Positions 5,503 to 8,832 of a stretch of 8,832 bases of DNA are shown in pieces. The translations under genes were made by a program, and so were the position numbers. Where the stretch lies: contig CAJKBW010000111.1 of the NCBI GenBank assembly GCA_905198295.1, positions 1 through 8,832 on the forward strand. The letters run 5' to 3'. Source of the DNA: an uncultured Oscillospiraceae bacterium (GTDB taxonomy: Bacteria; Bacillota; Clostridia; Oscillospirales; Acutalibacteraceae). The notes below the pieces were generated by a model. That model saw only the letters and a program-made list of their open reading frames with translations, made no database searches and was not told where the DNA came from. The first letter of the stretch is position 1; each line of letters starts with the position of its first letter.

Positions 5503-5684
5503 TCCTTTCCTGAAAACAAAGCCTGTGTAACGATAAGATGATCCGGAACGAACAAAGCCCGGTTCCGGCGGCGGAAAGACAGGCGATGCACCGCCGCGTT
5601 CTCCTGCCATGCGCGGCGGCACAGCCGCGCGCCTTATCCCGCCTTCCTCCCGTTCACCGGATTTTCCCCCTCAAACGCTGCGCA
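5503..5684 (-). other. ktrB-ktrA spacer with hairpins
   Basis: No gene is seen in these 182 bases. The spacer is long for an operon of this type. It has two possible stem-loops: CCGGAAC/GTTCCGG (5543-5549 with 5562-5568) and CCGCCGCG/CGCGGCGG (5591-5598 with 5612-5619). Neither is followed by a clean U-run on the minus strand, so attenuation or RNA processing is possible but unproven. No strong internal promoter is evident. Confidence 0.5.
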
Positions 5685-7067
5685 TCAGCCCACCATCAGC
5701 CGGTCCTCCGGATAACGCAGCGCGTCCGGGTGCCCCGGTCCGCCGGCGAGCGCCATGGATACGGTCAGCGGCCCGAGACGGCCGATAAACATGGTGAAAA
5801 TAATCAGGATGCGCGATACCACATGCAGCTGCGGCGTGATGCCGGTGGTCAGCCCAACGGTGCCGAACGCCGAAACCACCTCGTAAAGGATGTCGGCCAC
5901 GGTTTCGCTGCCGCCCGAGAAGGTTTCCGCCGCACAGATGACCACCGTATCCACCAGGACCAGCCCCAGCGCCAGGCAGAAGATGGCGACCGACCGGCGG
6001 ACAACCTGCACGTTCAGCCGGCGCTGAAACACATTGAAATCCGCTTTTCCGCGGGCAATGGTCCACACCGCCAGCAGCAGCACGAAAAAGGTGGAAACCT
6101 TGATGCCGCCGCCGGTGGAGGCCGGCGCCGCGCCGATAAACATGAGGATGATGCTCACCATATGCCCGGCGGGGGTCAGCTCGCCCTGGCCGAGCGTATC
6201 GAAGCCGGCCGTGCGCAGGGTAACCGACTGGAAGAAGGCCGCCATGATTTTCTGCGCCGGATTCAGCGAAGGATCGCCGAGCGTCCGCGGGTTGTTCCAC
6301 TCGAGCAGCGCCGTCAGCAGGGCGCCGGAAAGAAGCAGGGAAACCGACATAAGCAAAACGATCCGGCTGTGCAGCATCAGCTTGCTGAAACGGCGGTTTT
6401 TCAGGATGTCGAGAATGACCGCAAAGCCCATGCCGCCGAGAAAAACGAGCAGCATCAGCACGATGTTGATCACCGGATCGCCCACGTATTCCTCGATGGA
6501 ATTCGCAAAGCCGAAGGGATCGAACCCGGCGTTGCAGAAGCCGGATACCGACAGGAAAACCGCGCTGAAAATCCCTTCCCCCAGTCCGAATTCCGGCACC
6601 AGGCGAACGGTGAGAATCACCGCGGCGGCGGCCTCAATGGTAAAGGTCACCAGTACGGCGTTGCGCACCAGGCGCACGACCCCCTGCAGGGAATCGGCAT
6701 TGAAGGATTCCTGGATAATCAGCCGCTCCCGCAGCGAAATCCGCCGGCCCAAAGCCATAAACAGCAGCGAGGCCATCGTCATGAAGCCCAGCCCGCCGAT
6801 CTGAATGAGCACCATGATCACGCACTTCCCGAACAGGGAAAAGGTCAGGCCGGTGTTCACCACCGTAAGCCCGGTCACACAGGTGGCGGACGTGGCGGTA
6901 AACAGCGCGTCCACAAAGCCCACCGTCTGCCCGTCGAGATGCGCCAGGGGCAGCATCAGCAGCAGGGCGCCGAGCAGGATGGTTGCCCCGAACCCGGCCG
7001 CCAGAATTTGCCCGGGCTTCATCTTCCGGAATTTTGCCGATAAGAATTGCGGCAGTTTTTTGAGCAT
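5685..7067 (-). CDS. ktrB: Potassium uptake channel subunit KtrB/TrkH family
   Basis: This is the membrane pore of the Ktr/Trk potassium uptake system. The product has 460 residues, normal for KtrB. The start is ATG 7067, with GGGGGA 6 bases upstream. The four M1-P-M2 repeats are visible through their selectivity-filter segments: TCVTGL (62-67), GFCNAG (176-181), RTAGF (285-289) and GTVGLTTG (402-409). The intramembrane gating loop FIGAAPASTGGGIKV is at 310-324. The conserved filter glycines are all present. The protein is hydrophobic throughout, with an N-terminal basic cytoplasmic tail (KLPQFLSAKFRKMK). It should assemble as a dimer on the KtrA ring. The gene has a near-consensus promoter (7127-7099 on the minus strand) and a leader of about 25 bases, too short for a c-di-AMP (ydaO) riboswitch. 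It is followed by ktrA. A frame open across nearly the whole gene on the other strand is a shadow. Confidence 0.96.
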   Translation of the reverse strand: MLKKLPQFLSAKFRKMKPGQILAAGFGATILLGALLLMLPLAHLDGQTVGFVDALFTATSATCVTGLTVVNTGLTFSLFGKCVIMVLIQIGGLGFMTMASLLFMALGRRISLRERLIIQESFNADSLQGVVRLVRNAVLVTFTIEAAAAVILTVRLVPEFGLGEGIFSAVFLSVSGFCNAGFDPFGFANSIEEYVGDPVINIVLMLLVFLGGMGFAVILDILKNRRFSKLMLHSRIVLLMSVSLLLSGALLTALLEWNNPRTLGDPSLNPAQKIMAAFFQSVTLRTAGFDTLGQGELTPAGHMVSIILMFIGAAPASTGGGIKVSTFFVLLLAVWTIARGKADFNVFQRRLNVQVVRRSVAIFCLALGLVLVDTVVICAAETFSGGSETVADILYEVVSAFGTVGLTTGITPQLHVVSRILIIFTMFIGRLGPLTVSMALAGGPGHPDALRYPEDRLMVG

Positions 7068-7098
7068 GCTCTATCCCCCGCGTCAATATGCTGGGGGT

Positions 7099-7127
7099 AT
7101 TATAGCATTTTCCGTATGGTTTATCAA
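7099..7127 (-). promoter_or_regulatory. Sigma-A promoter of ktrB-ktrA
   Basis: On the minus strand TTGATA (7127-7122) and a perfect TATAAT (7104-7099) are separated by exactly 17 bases (7121-7105). The start codon is at 7067, giving a leader of about 25 bases. Confidence 0.88.
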
Positions 7128-7170
7128 CCGGCGATTCGGTATATGCCGGGTAGAATTTGCAAAAAAGCGC

Positions 7171-7199
7171 TTGAAGCCGGCCGGTAACTTTGCTATACT
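7171..7199 (+). promoter_or_regulatory. Sigma-A promoter of metA
   Basis: TTGAAG (7171-7176) and TATACT (7194-7199) are separated by exactly 17 bases. The metA ATG is at 7254, giving a leader of about 48 bases. That is too short for a SAM riboswitch or T-box. A small stem, CTGCC pairing with GGCAG (near 7218-7236), lies in the leader. The promoter diverges from the ktrB promoter, with about 43 bases between the two -35 boxes. Confidence 0.82.
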
Positions 7200-7253
7200 G
7201 GAATTTATGAACACCTACTGCCTGTCACAGGGGCAGGGAAACGGAGAACGCAC

Positions 7254-8171
7254 ATGCCGATTCGCATTCAGGACAATCTCCCGGCGGCCAGAATACTGGA
7301 GTCGGAGAATATATTCGTCATGACCGAGCATCGGGCGGCCCATCAGGATATCCGTCCGCTGCAGATTGTCATCCTCAATCTGATGCCGACCAAGGTGGAA
7401 ACCGAGACGCAGCTGCTGCGCCTGCTGGGCAACTCGCCGCTGCAGGTGGATATTGATCTGATGCAGACGGCCACCCATACCTCGAAAAACACCTCCAAAG
7501 AGCATCTGCTGGAGTTTTATCATACCTTCGATCAGCTCCGGCAGAATAAATACGACGGCATGATTATCACCGGCGCACCGGTGGAGACGCTGGATTTTAC
7601 CGAGGTGGATTACTGGGATGAGCTGTGCGCGATCATGGACTGGTCGCTGACCAACGTCTATTCGACGCTGCATATCTGCTGGGGCGCGCAGGCGGGGCTG
7701 TACCATCATTATCAGGTGCCGAAATATTCGACCGGCAAAAAGCTGTCCGGTATTTATAAGCACCGTCCGCTCGACCCCAATCATCCGCTGCTGCGCGGCT
7801 TCGACGAGGTGTTTTACATGCCGCATTCCCGTTTTACGCAGGTCACGCAGCGGGATATTGAGCAGCATGACGCCCTGCAGGTGCTGGCGCTGGCGGAAAC
7901 CGCCGGCGTGGCCATCGTTGCCGCCAGGGATGCGCGGCAGGTGTTTGTCACCGGCCATTGTGAATACGACCGGATGACCCTCGCGAAGGAGTATAACCGC
8001 GATATACAGCGGGGGCTGTCGCCGGAAATCCCCTACCATTATTTCCCGGATAATAATCCGGAAGCCGTGCCGCCCATGCTCTGGCGCAGCCACGCGAACC
8101 TGCTGTTTTCCAACTGGCTGAACTATTTTGTCTATCAGCAGACCCCCTACGATATTTCCGCCATCGGGTGA
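7254..8171 (+). CDS. metA: Homoserine O-acetyltransferase, MetA family
   Basis: The enzyme activates homoserine by O-acylation, the first committed step of methionine synthesis, in the cytoplasm. The product has 305 residues, the normal MetA length. The start is ATG 7254 with GGAG 7 bases upstream. The type I glutamine-amidotransferase-like fold is recognisable from PLQIVILNLMPTKVETE (35-51) through ITGAPVE (105-111). The catalytic triad is present: Cys142 in HICWGAQAGLYHHY, and His235 and Glu237 in VTGHCEYDRM. Residue 111 is Glu. In this family Glu at 111 marks acetyl-CoA users (Bacillus cereus type), while E. coli succinyl-CoA enzymes have Gly. I therefore predict acetylation (EC 2.3.1.31) although the name often reads 'O-succinyltransferase'. 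Downstream sulfhydrylase genes are not in the window. The gene is monocistronic, with its own promoter and a repeat-derived terminator. Confidence 0.97.
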   Translation: MPIRIQDNLPAARILESENIFVMTEHRAAHQDIRPLQIVILNLMPTKVETETQLLRLLGNSPLQVDIDLMQTATHTSKNTSKEHLLEFYHTFDQLRQNKYDGMIITGAPVETLDFTEVDYWDELCAIMDWSLTNVYSTLHICWGAQAGLYHHYQVPKYSTGKKLSGIYKHRPLDPNHPLLRGFDEVFYMPHSRFTQVTQRDIEQHDALQVLALAETAGVAIVAARDARQVFVTGHCEYDRMTLAKEYNRDIQRGLSPEIPYHYFPDNNPEAVPPMLWRSHANLLFSNWLNYFVYQQTPYDISAIG

Positions 8172-8201
8172 TCCGCCCTTTGGCATCCTGTCCTACAAAC
8201 C

Positions 8202-8230
8202 GAGAGCCGCTGTCTTTGGCAGCGGCTTTC
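8202..8230 (+). terminator. Probable metA terminator
   Basis: GAGAGCCGCTG (8202-8212) pairs with CAGCGGCTTTC (8220-8230), an 11-bp stem with one G-U pair and a 7-base loop (TCTTTGG). It lies 31 bases after the metA stop. The T-run after the stem is poor (TCCGTC), so efficiency is uncertain. The right half of the stem belongs to a 50-bp repeated module. Confidence 0.55.
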
Positions 8231-8263
8231 TCCGTCTGCCGGGAAACCCGTTTCCCGACAGCC
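8214..8263 (+). repeat. 50-bp module, copy 1
   Basis: This stretch matches 8607-8656 at 47 of 50 positions. It contains the right half of the metA terminator stem and a second hairpin, CGGGAAA-CCCG-TTTCCCG (8240-8257). That hairpin is absent in copy 2, because GG is replaced by CA there. Confidence 0.85.
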
Positions 8264-8320
8264 TGAACCGCGCGGACGTAACCGTCCCCGACCCCACCGC
8301 TTTTTAAAAAATGGCCGCAC

Positions 8321-8341
8321 GCGTTCGCCGGACGCGAACGC
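8321..8341. repeat. 8-bp perfect inverted repeat
   Basis: GCGTTCGC (8321-8328) and GCGAACGC (8334-8341) form a perfect stem with a CGGAC loop. The right arm begins the 39-bp module that recurs at 8563-8601. Confidence 0.6.
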
Positions 8342-8372
8342 GAAAACTTCTGATATCGTTTTTCCGCAAAAC
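8334..8372 (+). repeat. 39-bp module, copy 1
   Basis: This stretch matches 8563-8601 at 34 of 39 positions. Both start GCGAACGCGAAAAC and end CGTTTTTCCGCAAAAC, with differences only in the middle. Copy 1 leads directly into the 201-bp repeat. After copy 2 the 50-bp module intervenes. Confidence 0.8.
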
Positions 8373-8564
8373 CCGTTTCCCGACAGCCGCCTGCACAAAT
8401 GCAGCCTCACGCCGCATCGGGAAATCCCTGGATAGGGTTTCCCGCGACGCAGCAGCCCACCGGGCTGCCGCGTCTCCCTTCCTGATCTTTAGGAAAGCAA
8501 AACCTTGGCTTCCTCTTGCGGTGCCCGGCTCCGTCATCGGCGGACACGCCGCCTCGCCGGTCGC
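8364..8564 (+). repeat. 201-bp exact direct repeat, copy 1
   Basis: This stretch is identical base for base to 8632-8832. It holds several stem-loops: GGGAAA(T)CCC with GGGTTTCCC (8419-8443), a strong GACGC-A-GCAGCCC / GGGCTGC-C-GCGTC stem with an ACC loop (8446-8474), AGGAA(A)GC with GCTTCCT near 8490-8516, and the palindrome TCGCGAACGCGA just past its end. Confidence 0.95.
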
Positions 8565-8601
8565 GAACGCGAAAACCTTTTGTGTCGTTTTTCCGCAAAA
8601 C
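8563..8601 (+). repeat. 39-bp module, copy 2
   Basis: This is the second copy of 8334-8372 with five differences. It overlaps the end of the first 201-bp repeat by two bases. Confidence 0.8.
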
Positions 8602-8606
8602 GATTT

Positions 8607-8656
8607 CTTTGGCAGCGGCTTTCTCCTTCTGCCGCAAAACCCGTTTCCCGACAGCC
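8607..8656 (+). repeat. 50-bp module, copy 2
   Basis: This is the second copy of 8214-8263, 47 of 50 identical. Its last 25 bases overlap the start of the second 201-bp repeat. Confidence 0.85.
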
Positions 8657-8832
8657 GCCTGCACAAATGCAGCCTCACGCCGCATCGGGAAATCCCTGGA
8701 TAGGGTTTCCCGCGACGCAGCAGCCCACCGGGCTGCCGCGTCTCCCTTCCTGATCTTTAGGAAAGCAAAACCTTGGCTTCCTCTTGCGGTGCCCGGCTCC
8801 GTCATCGGCGGACACGCCGCCTCGCCGGTCGC
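8632..8832 (+). repeat. 201-bp exact direct repeat, copy 2 (cut by window end)
   Basis: This stretch is identical to 8364-8564 at an offset of 268 bases. Identity is still perfect at the last base of the window, so the true repeat may be longer and further copies may follow. Confidence 0.95.

Larger units (their letters stand above)
8172..8832. other. Gene-free mosaic of structured repeats after metA
   Basis: No gene is supported in these 661 bases. Open frames on both strands here translate repeated fragments (the same MRLHLCRRLSGNG segment appears from each copy on the minus strand) and have no ribosome binding sites. The region holds a terminator (8202-8230), a 50-bp module repeated at 8214-8263 and 8607-8656 (47/50 identical), a ~39-bp module at 8334-8372 and 8563-8601 (34/39 identical) and the 201-bp exact repeat. 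Hairpins are dense throughout, and the array runs off the window end. Confidence 0.8.

Noticed and set aside
5538..7043. A 501-codon plus-strand open frame opposite ktrB
   Set aside because: The minus strand encodes a full-length KtrB with all four filter motifs. The antisense product is His/Gln/Arg-rich and shadow-like.
7068..7098. c-di-AMP (ydaO) riboswitch upstream of ktrB
   Set aside because: The promoter lies so close that the leader is only about 25 bases.
7200..7253. SAM riboswitch or T-box upstream of metA
   Set aside because: The leader after the TATACT box is about 48 bases, too short for either, and no characteristic motifs are present.
8304..8805. Open frames on both strands within the repeat array
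   Set aside because: They translate the same repeat twice (MRLHLCRRLSGNG recurs), lack ribosome binding sites and change frame between copies.
8364..8832. CRISPR array
   Set aside because: The repeat is 201 bp or more with a 268-bp period, and the intervening 67 bp is itself made of repeat modules. No short regular repeats or unique spacers are seen.
1..8832. tRNA or rRNA genes
   Set aside because: No cloverleaf, CCA end or rRNA-like conserved stretch was recognised on either strand by eye.

Overview
The window looks like a chromosomal segment of a moderately GC-rich, Gram-positive, anaerobe-type Firmicute, most likely a Clostridia/Oscillospiraceae-like gut bacterium. The signs are strong GGAGG-type ribosome binding sites, a KtrB/KtrA potassium uptake pair, the acetyl-type MetA homoserine acyltransferase, a zinc-ribbon membrane protein, a DUF4190-like membrane protein and a very cysteine-rich protein. 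The taxonomic call is an inference from gene content and style; no rRNA gene is present to prove it.

Layout. (1) 1-394 is a GC-rich, hairpin-dense intergenic stretch with a duplicated 19-bp palindromic unit. (2) 395-994 (+) encodes a shortened family-3 solute-binding protein that appears to lack most of its second lobe. (3) 1231-1782 (+) encodes a small zinc-ribbon protein with three membrane segments. It lies between two strong hairpins (1106-1135 and 1998-2029) that share a 10-bp core. A possible degraded coding remnant follows it at about 1783-1986. (4) 2253-3098 (-) encodes a 281-residue protein with 30 cysteines, including a Gly-Cys repeat, and ends at a good terminator. (5) 4597-3265 (-) is a two-gene unit, a lipoprotein followed by a DUF4190-like membrane protein, ending at a strong terminator. 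(6) 4643-4828 is a ~186-bp element with imperfect 40-bp terminal inverted repeats (31/40 matching) that extend inward. Its right end covers part of the ktrA stop codon. (7) 7067-4828 (-) is ktrB followed by ktrA, the potassium channel subunit and its nucleotide-binding regulator. The pair is driven by a near-consensus promoter. (8) 7254-8171 (+) is metA, divergent from ktrB with its own promoter (17-bp spacer). Cys142, His235 and Glu237 are present, and Glu111 predicts acetyl-CoA rather than succinyl-CoA as donor. (9) 8202-8832 is a gene-free mosaic of structured repeats. It includes a perfect 201-bp direct repeat (8364-8564 and 8632-8832) with a 268-bp period that runs off the window end.

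The housekeeping part, potassium homeostasis and the first committed step of methionine synthesis, is ordinary. The less ordinary content is the non-coding DNA: three different structured repeat types (start, 4.7 kb and end of the window), the internally shortened binding protein, and the Cys/Gly-Cys protein with a weak sporulation-type promoter match. I did not find a convincing new multi-gene system. The repeat array after metA and the inverted-repeat element are the best candidates for something undescribed.
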